This document shows positions 37,712-48,979 of a DNA stretch of 64,000 bases, piece by piece (positions within the stretch are counted from its first letter, which is position 1; each line of letters opens with the position of its first letter). The DNA comes from Phymorhynchus buccinoides (lineage: Eukaryota > Mollusca > Gastropoda > Neogastropoda > Raphitomidae): the NCBI GenBank assembly GCA_017654935.2, contig CM065698.1, positions 1,178,854-1,242,853 of the forward strand, written 5' to 3'. The position numbers and the translations under genes were made by a program. Below the pieces are notes generated by a model, which was not told where the DNA came from, ran no database searches, and was given only the letters and a program-made list of their open reading frames with translations.

Positions 37712-38194
37712 CATCATCATCAGTAGCAACACAGTAACTGCCGTTTCATATACAACAGCAACACCATCGGCAACACAACTGCGGTTTCATCTACAATGGC
37801 AACATCATCATCAGTGGCAACACAGTAACTGCCGTTTCATATACAACAGCAACACCATCGGCAACACAACTGCGGTTTCATCTACAACGGCATCATCATT
37901 GGAAACACAGTAGCTGCCGTTTCATATACAACGGCAACACCATCGGCAACACAACTACGGTTCTACAACGGCAACATCATCATCGGTAAAGCAATAACTG
38001 CAGTTTCATCTACAACGGCAACATCATCATCAGTAACACAATAACTGCACTTTCAAAAAGGTTTTTTTCAATAATCTTCAATGATTTGTACACAAGTCCA
38101 CAGAATTTCATGACAATCTATTCTGAACTGTTTTTTCAGTTAATTTTGACCAGCTGTGAATAAAGAGAGCGAAGCTGGCAATGTTTTCACTGCT

Positions 38195-38260
38195 GTCTGT
38201 GGCTATGTGTGTATGGATGGATGGATGGATGGATGGATGGATGGATGGATGTTGTTACAA
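38195..38260. repeat. (GGAT)n microsatellite
   Basis: About ten GATG/GGAT units at 38210-38250 before a pair of related blocks. Confidence 0.85.
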
Positions 38261-38269
38261 ATACAAGGG

Positions 38270-38560
38270 CGCTTGAACGGAGGGACCTAGGACGTTCAAA
38301 GTTTGCATGCGGACAGGTACTAAGAATATCTTGGCCAGATTAAAATATGAAGGTCATAGGTCAAGGTCACTGCAGCCAAATATGCTGCAGAGCACTTGGC
38401 ATGATAACGTTTGAACGCAGGGACCTAGGACACTCAAATTTTGCCTGCGGATAGGTACTAAGGATATCTACACAAAGTTCGAAAATCAAGGTCAGGTCAA
38501 AGGCCAAGGTCACTGGAACCGAAAACGCTGCTGCGCAGCTGGTGCTCTAGCATCTTAACG
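38270..38560. repeat. Two diverged ~135-bp direct repeats
   Basis: Copies at about 38270 and 38408 share (G/C)AGGGACCTAGGAC, TTTGC(A/C)TGCGGA, AGGTACTAAG, CAAGGTCA and a final GCTGC(A/T)G. They look like an old two-copy dispersed repeat. Confidence 0.6.
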
Positions 38561-38929
38561 CTCTAGTTTTAGGAAAGTAGATGATCGGTTCTAGTTCTCT
38601 TGAAAAATGTCTTAGCAGAGGAGGCTACAATTAGTACAAAGAGCAGAAAGCACATGGCGCTAGAAGAGTTCCTCTTACATTCGTTACGTCTTCTTCTTTT
38701 CTTCTTCCTCGATCGCTCACACAGTTTCCTGTCAATCATGAGCGCAGATGCGTCATGCTGTCGTTATGCGCATAACTAAGAAATAGTTAGGCCCAACAAT
38801 TCCATCTTTGGCTGAAGAAAAATCTTTGTAAGAATTTCTTGAAAAAATCAGGAGAATGGACCGGTTAGACAGAAAGATATTAGATGACGGTAAGCAAAAA
38901 GAAAAGGCAGAGTCAAAGAGATTGACAAC
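38561..38929. other. Unassigned intronic sequence
   Basis: No array and no recognised exon. A + strand frame starting at 38856 runs into the 44-bp array and is spurious. Confidence 0.5.
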
Positions 38930-39452
38930 ACAGTACATACCACACCATGCAACACATCACAAAACAATGCAACACAGTACATACCACACCATGCAACACA
39001 GTACATACCACACCATGCAACACATCACAACACAATGCAACACAGTACATACCACACCATGCAACACATCACAACACAATGCAACACAGTACATACCACA
39101 CCATGCAACACATCACAACACAATGCAACACAGTACATACCACACCATGCAACACATCACAACACAATGCAACACAGTACATACCACACCATGCAACACA
39201 TCACAACACAATGCAACACAGTACATACCACACCATGCAACACATCACAACACAATGCAACACAGTACATACCACACCATGCAACACATCACAACACAAT
39301 GCAACACAGTACATACCACACCATGCAACACATCACAACACCATGCAACACAGTACATACCACACCATGCAACACATCACAACACAATGCAACACAGTAC
39401 ATACCACACCATGCAACACAGTACATACCACAACATGCAACACAGTACATAC
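38930..39452 (-). repeat. 44-bp array anchored on the caspase p10-exon donor, about 12 units
   Basis: In gene orientation the real donor is ATGAATATG|GTATGTACTGTGTTGCA. The array consists of repeats of GTATGTACTGTGTTGCAT and TGTGTTGTGATGTGTTGCAT, so each unit carries a GTATGT donor-like string. Three extra short units (ACAACATGC/ACACCATGC) lie next to the exon. Confidence 0.9.
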
Positions 39453-39562
39453 CATATTCATCAATTTGTTGATTTCATATTTGTGGGCGTAGTTGGAGAA
39501 AATGTAGGCTATGGCTTGAGCGAACCAAGTGCCCCACTCTGTGTTCCTCCATGACACAAACC
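39453..39562 (-). CDS. Caspase exon encoding the core of the p10 subunit
   Basis: The acceptor TGTGACTGCAG leads into FVSWRNTEWGTWFAQAIAYI and then FSNYAHKYEINKLMNM, with donor GTATGT. The VSWRN motif with its Arg forms part of the S1/S3 substrate pocket in caspases, and WGTWFAQA matches the conserved G-S/T-W-F-I/A-Q helix start. The exon is 110 bp: it completes a split Gly codon from the previous exon (SG-FVSW) and ends in phase 0 before VKRLV. Both flanking introns start or end in tandem arrays. Known role: p10 pairs with p20 to form the active cysteine protease in apoptosis or immune signalling. Confidence 0.93.
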
Positions 39563-39565
39563 CTG

Positions 39566-40250
39566 CAGTCACACCAAACCATCGTCAGCATAATTAACAC
39601 AATCACACCAAACCATCGTCAGCATAATTAACACAATCACACCAAACCATCGTCAGCATAATTAACACAATCACACCAAACCATCGTCAGCATAATTAAC
39701 ACAATCACACCAAACCATCGTCAGCATAATTAACACAATCACACCAAACCATCGTCAGCATAATTAACACAATCACACCAAACCATCGTCAGCATAATTA
39801 ACACAATCACACCAAACCATCGTCAGTATAATTAACACAATCACACCAAACCATCATCAGCATAATTAACACAATCACACCAAACCATCGTCAGTATAAT
39901 TAACACAATCACACCAAACCATCATCAGCATAATTAACACAATCACACCAAACCATCGTCAGCATAATTAACACAATCACACCAAACCATCGTCAGCATA
40001 ATTAACACAATCACACCAAACCATCATCAGTATAATTAACACAATCACACCAAACCATCATCAGCATAATTAACACAATCACACCAAACCATCGTCAGCA
40101 TAATTAACACAATCACACCAAACCATCATCAGTATAATTAACACAATCACACCAAACCATCATCAGTATAATTAACACAATCACACCAAACCATCGTCAG
40201 TATAATTAACACAATCACACCAAACCATCGTCAGCATAATTAACACCACT
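39566..40250 (-). repeat. 34-bp array abutting the p10-exon acceptor, about 20 units
   Basis: Units CATCGTCAGCATAATTAACA + CAATCACACCAAAC. In gene orientation the array runs into GTTTGGTGTGACTGCAG|G, so the repeat unit includes the bases next to the acceptor. ATCATCAG and AGTATAAT variants are scattered. Confidence 0.9.
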
Positions 40251-40355
40251 CTGTGTTCCTCCACGATACAAACCCTGCAATCAATCAGACCAAACCATCA
40301 TCAATATAATTAACACTCTGTGTTCTTCCACGATATAAACCCTGCAATCAATCAT
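40247..40355 (-). pseudogene. Two degenerate copies of the p10-exon acceptor and exon start
   Basis: CACTCTGTGTTCCTCCACGATACAAACCCTG(CAAT) at about 40250-40281 and CTCTGTGTTCTTCCACGATA + TAAACCCTGCAAT at about 40317-40348 are the reverse complement of the p10 exon start (GGTTTGTGTCATGGAGGAAC + ACAGAGTG) with 2-4 changes. The acceptor has decayed from CTGCAG to TTGCAG, which is still AG-ended. Confidence 0.8.
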
Positions 40356-40565
40356 GCCCAGCGATCATCGTCAGTACAATTAACACAATCAGACCAAACG
40401 ATCATCGTCAGTATAATTAACACAATCAGACCAAGCGATCATCGTCAGTATAATTAACACAATCAGACCAAACGATCATTGTCAGTATAATTAACACAAT
40501 CACACCAAACGATCATCGTCAGTATAATTAACACAATCACACCAAGCGATCATCGTCAGTATAAA
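40351..40565. repeat. 36-37-bp array related to the 34-bp array
   Basis: About six units with GATCATCGTCAGTATAATTA + ACACAATCA(C/G)ACCAA(A/G)C, an extended variant of the neighbouring unit. Confidence 0.85.
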
Positions 40566-40619
40566 TACACAGAGAAAAAACACTCAGTACAAACCTCCAC
40601 CAAGGCACATGTAAGTGAA

Positions 40620-41100
40620 GGCCTGAATTAACCACATAACTGTTTCCAAGCATTATTACACCACATAACTGTTTCCAACCCTATCATTCTCCAAGCACTA
40701 CCATACCACATAACTGTTTCCAAGCACTACCATACCACATAACTGTTTCCAAGCACTACCATACCACATAACTGTTTCCAAGCACTACCATACCACATAA
40801 CTGTTTCCAAGCACTACCATACCACATAACTGTTTCCAAGCACTACCATACCACATAACTGTTTCCAAGCACTACCATACCACATAACTGTTTCCAAGCA
40901 CTACCATACCACATAACTGTTTCCAAGCACTACCATACCACATAACTGTTTCCAAGCACTACCATACCACATAACTGTTTCCAAGCACTACCATACCACA
41001 TAACTGTTTCCATACCATACCACATAACTGTTTCCAAGCACTACCATACCACATAACTGTGCACCAAGCACTACCATACCACATAACTGTTTCCAACCCT
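40620..41100. repeat. 29-bp minisatellite, about 15 units
   Basis: Units CTACCATACCACATAACTGT + TTCCAAGCA, in the caspase intron between the linker and p10 exons. Confidence 0.9.
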
Positions 41101-41104
41101 ATCA

Positions 41105-41545
41105 TTCTAAAGTAGCAAGCACTACAGACATAAAGTACATACCAAGTAGACATAAAGTACAGACCACATAGACAGACATAAAGTAGCAGACCACATAGAC
41201 CACATAAAGTAGCAGACCACACATAAAGTAGCAGACCACACAGACAGACATAAAGTAGCAGACCACATAGACAGACATAAAGTAGCAGACCACATAGACA
41301 GACATAAAGTAGCAGACCACATAGACAGACATAAAGTAGCAGACCACATAGACAGACATAAAGTAGCAGACCACACAGACAGACATAAAGTAGCAGACCA
41401 CACAGACAGACATAAAGTAACAGACCACACAGACAGACATAAAGTAACAGACCACACAGACAGACATAAAGTAACAGACCACATAGACAGACATAAAGTA
41501 ACAGACCACATAGACAGACATAAAGTAACAGACCACACAGACAGA
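41105..41545. repeat. 27-bp minisatellite, about 15 units
   Basis: Units AGACATAAAGTAGCAGACCA + CATAGAC with CACAGAC and AGTAACAG variants. The open reverse-strand frames are artefacts of its multiple-of-three length. Confidence 0.9.
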
Positions 41546-41706
41546 CACAAACAAAGGGAAATATGACACTTCCCAAGCTTGGCAAGACAATTACACCAAA
41601 ACCTCCAAACCGAAAAATTCATATGAAAAAAAAAAATTCTTAACCATGTGTGTGTGTGTGTGTGTGTGTGACGGGCACTTTTTACATCAAAACTTCCCAA
41701 GTTTTG

Positions 41707-42165
41707 CTTTGGAAACTTGCAATGGACGTTGTGCTTTAGAAACTTGCAATGGACGTTGTGCTTTGGAAACTTGCAATGGATGTTTTGCTTTGGAAACTTG
41801 TAATGTACGTTGTGCTTTGGAAGCTTGCAATGGACATTTTGCTTTGGAAACTTGCAATGGACGTTGTGCTTTGGAAACTTGCAATGGACGTTGTGCTTTG
41901 GAAACTTGCAATGGACGTTGTGCTTTGGAAACTTGCAATGGATGTTTTGCTTGGGAAACTTGCAATGTACGTTGTGCTTTGGAAGCTTGCAATGGACGTT
42001 TTGCTTTGGAAACTTGCAATGGACGTTGTGCTTTGGAAACTTGCAATGGACGTTTTGCTTTGGAAACTTGGAATGGACGTTTTGCTTTGGAAACTTGCAA
42101 TGGACGTTGTGCTTTGGAAACTTGCAATGGACGTTTTGCTTTGGAAACTTGCAATGGACGTTGTG
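41707..42165. repeat. 27-bp minisatellite with TTGCAATGGACGTT, 17 units
   Basis: Units TTGCAATGGACGTTGTGCTT + TGGAAAC, alternating TTGTGC and TTTTGC subtypes. A (GT)n run lies at 41646-41668. Open frames on both strands result from the 27-bp length. Confidence 0.9.
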
Positions 42166-42283
42166 CTCCAGACGCTCATCCAGGAAATCATGCCCAGTTT
42201 TATTCCACAATCATCTCCCACAACTGGCAGTCACAGTTCAGGGCACTCACAAAAACCGGAAATTGGGTCTACACCGGAAAATA

Positions 42284-42710
42284 AAGCACTGCTACATTCA
42301 AACACGAATTCCTACACCAGAAATAGAGCACTGCTACATTCAAACACGAATTCATACACTGGAAATAGAGCACTGCTACATTCAAACACGAATTCATACA
42401 CTGGAAATAGAGCACTGCTACATTCAAACACGAATTCATACACCAGAAATAGAGCACTGCTACATTCAAACACGAATTCATACACTGGAAATAGAGCACT
42501 GCTACATTCAAACACGAATTCCTACACCAGAAATAAAGCACTGCTACATTCAAACACGAATTCACACCAGAATAAAGCACTGCTACATACAAACACGAAT
42601 TCAGAAATAGAGCACTGCTACATTCAAACACGAATTCATACACCAGAAATAGAGCACTGCTACATTCAAACACGAATTCATACACCAGAAATAGAGCACT
42701 GCTGCATTCA
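42284..42710. repeat. 42-bp minisatellite, 10 units
   Basis: Units CAAACACGAATTCATACACC + AGAAATAGAGCACTGCTACA + TT, with ACTGGAAATAG variants and shortened units near 42560-42610. It lies 46 bases downstream of the linker-exon donor. Confidence 0.9.
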
Positions 42711-42755
42711 GTGAAACCCGAGTTCGAGCTAAAACGCCCCCTTTTCTGCACGGAC

Positions 42756-42989
42756 CTGAGACGGTTGCCATGGCCACAAAGATGTCGGAGCGGGGCGAGG
42801 CGGGGTCTTCGCCCACAGCGTCAGCGGTGTCCACGTCTTTTGTGGCCAGCCCGGCTAGCTTCTGGGCCAAGGCCTCAAAGCTGAAATCATCGTTGGCGCC
42901 CTTTGATGGAGGTTGGTTGGCAGCAGGGGTGGCATCCCCCTTGCCCCCCTCCCCTCCCCCCACCACGTGAGTGGCTTTGTCTTTGAGCT
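42756..42989 (-). CDS. Caspase exon encoding the p20/p10 linker and first p10 strand
   Basis: The acceptor CGTTTTCACAG leads into a 234-bp exon. Two bases complete a Gln codon after QACQG. Then LKDKATHVVGGGEGGKGDAT is followed by an Ala/Asp-rich linker (SFEALAQKLAGLATKDVDTA, DAVGEDPASPRSD) and the p10 strand IFVAMATVSG. The Asp residues of DVDTAD and GED are plausible processing sites between large and small subunits; IFVAMATVSGFVSWRN spans the junction with the next exon as in other caspases. The donor is CTCAG|GTCCGT, GT-type but weaker than usual. A glycine run is encoded by a GGGGGGAGGGGAGGGG tract, and the exon start is duplicated upstream. Confidence 0.88.
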
Positions 42990-43135
42990 CTGTGAAAACG
43001 AATGAGAGAAAGCACAGTTAGACTCTTAGAGTAGAAGATCATTGTGCCCCCCTCCCCTCCCGTCCCCCCCCCTCCCCTCCTGTCCCCTCCCCCCACCCCC
43101 ACCCCACGTGAGTGGCTTTGTCTTTGAGCTCTGTG
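42990..43135 (-). pseudogene. Duplicate of the linker-exon acceptor and exon start
   Basis: In gene orientation TTTTTTCACAG|AGCTCAAAGACAAAGCCACT + CACGTGG (exon-like piece at about 43106-43132) precedes a G-rich filler, the string ATGATCTTCTACTCTAAGAG and then the real acceptor TTTTCACAG and exon. The ~140-bp unit is thus acceptor + 27 exon bases + G-rich segment, present once extra. In-frame use of the upstream acceptor would not end at a donor. Confidence 0.85.
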
Positions 43136-43195
43136 AAAAAAGGGTGAGAGAAAGGATAGTTAGAGTAGAAGATCATTCTGTAGAAGATCATTGTA

Positions 43196-46100
43196 CAGTA
43201 CACATAGCACAGACAGTACACATAGTACAGACAGTACACATAGTACAGACAGTACACATAGTACAGACAGTACACATAGTACAGACAGTACACATAGTAC
43301 AGACAGTACACATAGTACAGACAGTACACATAGTACACATAGTACACACAGTACAGAAAGTACACATAGTACAGACAGTACACATAGTACAGACAGTACA
43401 CATAGTACAGACAGTACACATAGTACACATAGTACACACAGTACACATAGTACAGACAGTACACATAGTACAGACAGTACACATAGTACAGAAAGTACAC
43501 ATAGTACAGACAGTACACATAGTAGTACAGTACAGAGTACACATAGTACAGACAGTACACATAGTACAGACAGTACACATAGTACAGACAGTACACATAG
43601 TACAGACAGTACACATAGTACAGACAGTACACATAGTACAGACAGTACACATAGTACAGACAGTACACATAGTAGTACACATAGTACAGACAGTACACAT
43701 AGTACAGATAGTACACATAGTACAGACAGTACACATAGTACAGACAGTACACATAGTACAGAAAGTACACACAGTACAGAAAGTACACATAGTACAGACA
43801 GTACACATAGTACAGACAGTACACATAGTACAGACAGTACACATAGTACAGAAAGTACACATAGTACAGACAGTACACATAGTACAGACAGTACACATAG
43901 TACAGACAGTACACATAGTACAGACAGTACACATAGTACAGACAGTACACATAGTACAGAAAGTACACATAGTACAGACAGTACACATAGTACAGACAGT
44001 ACACATAGTACAGACAGTACACATAGTACAGAAAGTACACATAGCACAGACAGTACACATAGTACAGACAGTACACATAGTACAGACAGTACACAAAGTA
44101 CAGAAAGTACACATAGTACAGACAGTACACATAGTACAGACAGTACACATAGTACATAGTACAGACAGTACACATACACATAGTACAGACAGTACACATA
44201 GTACAGAAAGTACACATAGTACAGACAGTACACAAAGTACAGAAAGTACACATAGTACAGACAGTACACATAGTACAGACAGAAAGTACACATAGTACAG
44301 ACAGTACAGATAGTACAGAAAGTACACATAGTACACATAGTACAGAAAGTACAGTACACATAGTACAGACAGTACACATAGTACAGACAGTACACATAGT
44401 ACACATAGTACACATACAGAAAGTACACATAGTACAGACAGTACACATAGTACAGAAAGTACACATAGTACAGACAGTACACATAGTACAGAAAGTACAC
44501 ATAGTACAGACAGTACACATAGTACAGAAAGTACAGACAGTAGTACACATAGTACAGAAAGTACACATAGTACAGAAAGTACACATAGTACAGAAAGTAC
44601 ACATAGTACAGAAAGTACACATAGTACAGAAAGTACACATAGTACAGAAAGTACACATAGTACAGACAGTACACATAGTACAGAAAGTACACATAGTACA
44701 GAAAGTACACATAGTACAGACAGTACACATAGTACAGACAGTACACATAGTACAGACAGTACACATAGTACAGAAAGTACACATAGTACAGAAAGTACAC
44801 ATAGTACAGACAGTACACAAAGTACAGACAGTACACATAGTACAGAAAGTACACATAGTACAGACAGTACACATAGTACAGAAAGTACACATAGTACAGA
44901 AAGTACACATAGTACAGACAGTACACATAGTACAGAAAGTACACATAGTACAGACAGTACACATAGCACAGACAGTACACATAGTACAGACAGTACACAT
45001 AGTACAGAAAGTACACATAGTACAGACAGTACACAAAGTACAGAAAGTACACATAGTACAGACAGTACACATAGTACAGACAGAAAGTACACATAGTACA
45101 GACAGTACACATAGTACAGAAAGTACACAAAGTACAGACAGTAGTACACATAGTACAGAAAGTACACATAGTACAGACAGTACACATAGTACAGACAGTA
45201 CACATAGTACAGACAGTACACATAGTACAGACAGTACACATAGTACAGAAAGTACACATAGCACAGACAGTACACACAGTACAGAAAGTACACATAGTAC
45301 AGAAAGTACACATAGTACAGAAAGTACACATAGTACAGACAGTACACATAGTACAGACAGTACACATAGCACAGACAGTACACATAGTACAGACAGTACA
45401 CATAGTACAGAAAGTACACATAGTACAGACAGTACACACAGTACAGAAAGTACACATAGTACAGACAGTACACATAGTACAGAAAGTACACATAGTACAG
45501 AAAGTACACATAGTACAGACAGTACACACAGTACAGACAAGTACACATAGTACAGAAAGTACACATAGTACAGACAGTACACATAGTACAGTACAGACAG
45601 TACACATAGCACAGACAGTACACACAGTACAGAAAGTACACATAGCACAGACAGTACAGAAAGTACACATAGTACAGACAGTACACATAGTACAGACAGT
45701 ACACATAGTACAGAAAGTACACATAGTACAGACAGTACACATAGTACAGACAGTACACATAGTACAGACAGTACACATAGTACAGACAGTACAGAAAGTA
45801 CACATAGTACAGACAGTACACATAGTACAGACAGTACACATAGTACAGAAAGTACACATAGCACAGACAGTACAGAAAGTACACATAGTACAGACAGTAC
45901 ACATAGTACAGACAGTACACATAGTACAGACAGTACAGAAAGTACACATAGTACAGACAAGTACAGAAAGTACACATAGTACAGACAGTACACATAGTAC
46001 AGACAGTACACATAGTACAGACAGTACACATAGTACAGACAGTACACATAGTACAGACAGTACACATAGTACAGACAGTACACATAGTACAGACAGTACA

Positions 46101-48300
46101 CATAGTACAGACAGTACACATAGTACAGAAAGTACACATAGTACAGACAGTACACATAGTACAGACAGTACACACAGTACACACAGTACACATAGCACAG
46201 ACAGTACACATAGTACACATAGTACAGAAAGTACACATAGTACAGACAGTACACATAGTACAGACAGTACACATAGTACAGACAGTACACATAGTACAGA
46301 AAGTACACATAGTACAGACAGTACACATAGTACAGAAAGTACACATAGTACAGACAGTACACATAGTACAGACAGTACACATAGCACAGACAGTACACAC
46401 AGTACAGAAAGTACACATAGCACAGACAGTACAGAAAGTACACATAGTACAGAAAGTACACATAGTACAGAAAGTACACATAGTACAGAAAGTACACATA
46501 GTACAGACAGTACACATAGTACAGAAAGTACACATAGTACAGAAAGTACAGAAAGTACAGACAAGTACACATAGTACAGAAAGTACACAAAGTACAGAAA
46601 GTACACATAGTACAGATAGTACACACAGTACAGAAAGTACACATAGTACAGACAGTACACATAGTACAGAAAGTACACATAGTACAGACAGTAGTACACA
46701 TAGTACAGAAAGTACACAGACAGTACAGAGTACACATAGTACAGAAAGTACACATAGTACAGACAGTACACATAGTACAGAAAGTACACATAGTACAGAC
46801 AGTACAGAAAGTACACATAGTACAGACAGTACACATAGTACAGACAGTACACATAGTACACATAGTACAGACAGTACACATAGTACAGACAGTACACATA
46901 GTACAGACAGTACACATAGTACAGACAGTACACATAGTACAGAAAGTACACATAGTACAGACAGTACACATAGTACAGACAGTACACATAGTACAGACAG
47001 TACACATAGTACAGAAAGTACACATAGTACAGACAGTACACATAGTACAGACAGTACACACAGTACACATAGCACAGACAGTATACATAGTACAGAAAGT
47101 ACAGACAAAAGTACACATAGTACAGACAGTACACATAGTACAGAAAGTACACATAGTACAGACAGTACACATAGTACAGACAGTACACATAGTACAGATA
47201 GTACAGACAGTACAGACAGTACACATAGTACAGAAAGTACACATAGTACAGACAGTACACATAGTACAGACAGTACACATAGTACAGACAGTACACATAG
47301 TACAGACAGTACACATAGTACAGACAGTACACATAGTACACATAGTACAGAAAGTACACATAGTACAGAAAGTACACATAGTACAGAAAGTACACATAGT
47401 ACAGAAAGTACACATAGTACAGAAAGTACACAAAGTACAGACAGTACACATAGTACAGAAAGTACACATAGTACAGAAAGTACACATAGTACAGAAAGTA
47501 CACATAGTACAGACAGTACACATAGTACAGACAGTACACATAGTACAGACAGTACACATAGTACAGAAAGTACACATAGTACAGACAGTACACATAGTAC
47601 AGAAAGTACACATAGTACAGACAGTACACATAGTACAGACAGTACACATAGTACAGACAGTACACATAGTACAGACAGTACACATAGTACAGACAGTACA
47701 CATAGTACAGATAGTACACATAGTACACATAGTACAGTACACATAGTACAGACAGTACACATAGTACAGACAGTACACATAGTACACATAGTACAGACAG
47801 TACACATAGTACACATAGCACAGTACACATAGTACAGACAGTACACATAGTACAGAAAGTACACATAGTACAGAAAGTACACATAGTACAGAAAGTACAC
47901 ATAGTACAGAAAGTACACATAGTACAGACAGTACACATAGTACAGAAAGTACACATAGTACAGACAGTACACATAGTACAGAAAGTACAGAAAGTACAGA
48001 CAGTACACATAGTACAGACAGTACACATAGTACAGACAGTACACATAGTACAGAAAGTACACATAGTACAGAAAGTACAGAAAGTACAGACAGTACACAT
48101 AGTACAGAAAGTACACATAGTACAGACAGTACACATAGTACAGAAAGTACAGACTACACATAGTACAGACAGTACACATAGTACAGACAGTACACATAGT
48201 ACAAAAAGTACACATAGTACACGTAGTACACATAGTACAGAAAGTACACGTAGTACACATAGTACAGAAAGTACACATAGTACAGACAGTACACATAGTC
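43196..48300. repeat. 5.1-kb array of 14-bp ACAGTACACATAGT units
   Basis: Several hundred 14-bp units of ACAGTACACATAGT, with ACAGAAAGTACACATAGT-type variants. Each unit contains the palindrome GTAC. The array is free of stops on the - strand in all three frames, giving apparent proteins over 1,500 residues long made of CTMCTV/YYVYCL/VLSVLC repeats; these are not genes. It fills the intron between the active-site exon and the linker exon. Confidence 0.95.
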
Positions 48301-48361
48301 ATCAAACACATAGAAATCAGTAATGGCCACATGTACACAGTACACATAGTAGATTAGTACA

Positions 48362-48388
48362 GCCCTCGGCAGGCCTGGATGAAGAACA
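48362..48388 (-). pseudogene. 27-base copy of the caspase active-site exon end (QACRG)
   Basis: In gene orientation TGTTCTTCATCCAGGCCTGC + CGAGGGC matches the last 27 bases of the exon at 50021 except A to G, changing QACQG to QACRG. It is not followed by a donor (GGGCTGTACT). It sits between the 14-bp array and a stub of the 40-bp donor array. Confidence 0.85.
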
Positions 48389-48403
48389 TCAAGCACATAT
48401 GTA

Positions 48404-48977
48404 CCATATTCTTCGGCTCATTAGGCGCTGCTGTGTATAAGGCGAATAGGGCAATTTTTAAGAAAAATCTAAAAAAAAATCCAAGTAAAAGGCGCCCTCG
48501 TTTATAAGCTCCTCACAAAACAAAGTCGAAGTTTGAAGCCCGTACACGTCCTGTAAACGCTTACCGACCACCATTATTGTTGTCATAAACGAGAGTTGGC
48601 TCCCTTCTCAAATAATCGAAACTTCTGTTTTTGCGACTTCCGGTTGTTGTGTTTGGACAATTCTTCGTGAAAACTGGTAGAATTATGGCATTTTAAGCTC
48701 TACAACGATGCTTTTTACATCCAATGAAGGGTTGTGGCATCTGTTGGACGGTATCTCGGATGATAACAGGGATTTTTAAGCATTTTAACGTGAGTATTCG
48801 TCGTATCGGCGACTCGTTACCACTTTCGATGTTGTGGCTTACAGTAGACTGTACTGAACACGGCAATCGTTGCCTCTCTTCTCACGATTTTGTTCACTAA
48901 TAGGGCGCCCTCGTTTATTAGGCGCATAGGTCGAAATTGGATAAAAAAAATATCGCCTTATAGTCCGAAAAATACGG
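48404..48977. mobile_element. TA-flanked MITE inserted in the 40-bp donor array
   Basis: The 574-bp element has imperfect inverted ends CCATATTCTTCGGCTCATTA + GGCG / CGCCTTATAGTCCGAAAAAT + ACGG, flanked by TA on both sides (48402-48403 and 48978-48979). The flanks CACATATG and CATAACCAGTGCATTAC are the two halves of one 40-bp unit, proving insertion into the array. Internal repeats GGCGCCCTCGTTTAT occur at about 48490 and 48903. TA duplication suggests the Tc1/mariner/pogo group; no transposase is present. Confidence 0.8.
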
Positions 48978-48979
48978 TA

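Larger units (their letters stand above)
36419..38055. repeat. CAACGGCAACATCATC minisatellite split by a transposon
   Basis: Units with TTTCATCTACAACGGCAACA and CACAACTGCGGTTTCATC occupy 36419-36440 and 37712-38055. The two parts were one array before insertion of the element at 36441-37711. Confidence 0.8.

Noticed and set aside
41122..42714. Overlapping open frames on both strands
   Set aside because: 27-bp and 42-bp repeats are multiples of three, so several frames remain open at once; none has a known motif.
43039..48347. Apparent proteins of 1,591-1,719 residues on the - strand
   Set aside because: They are stop-free readings of a 14-bp tandem repeat in all three frames, made only of CTMCTV, YYVYCL and VLSVLC-type repeats.
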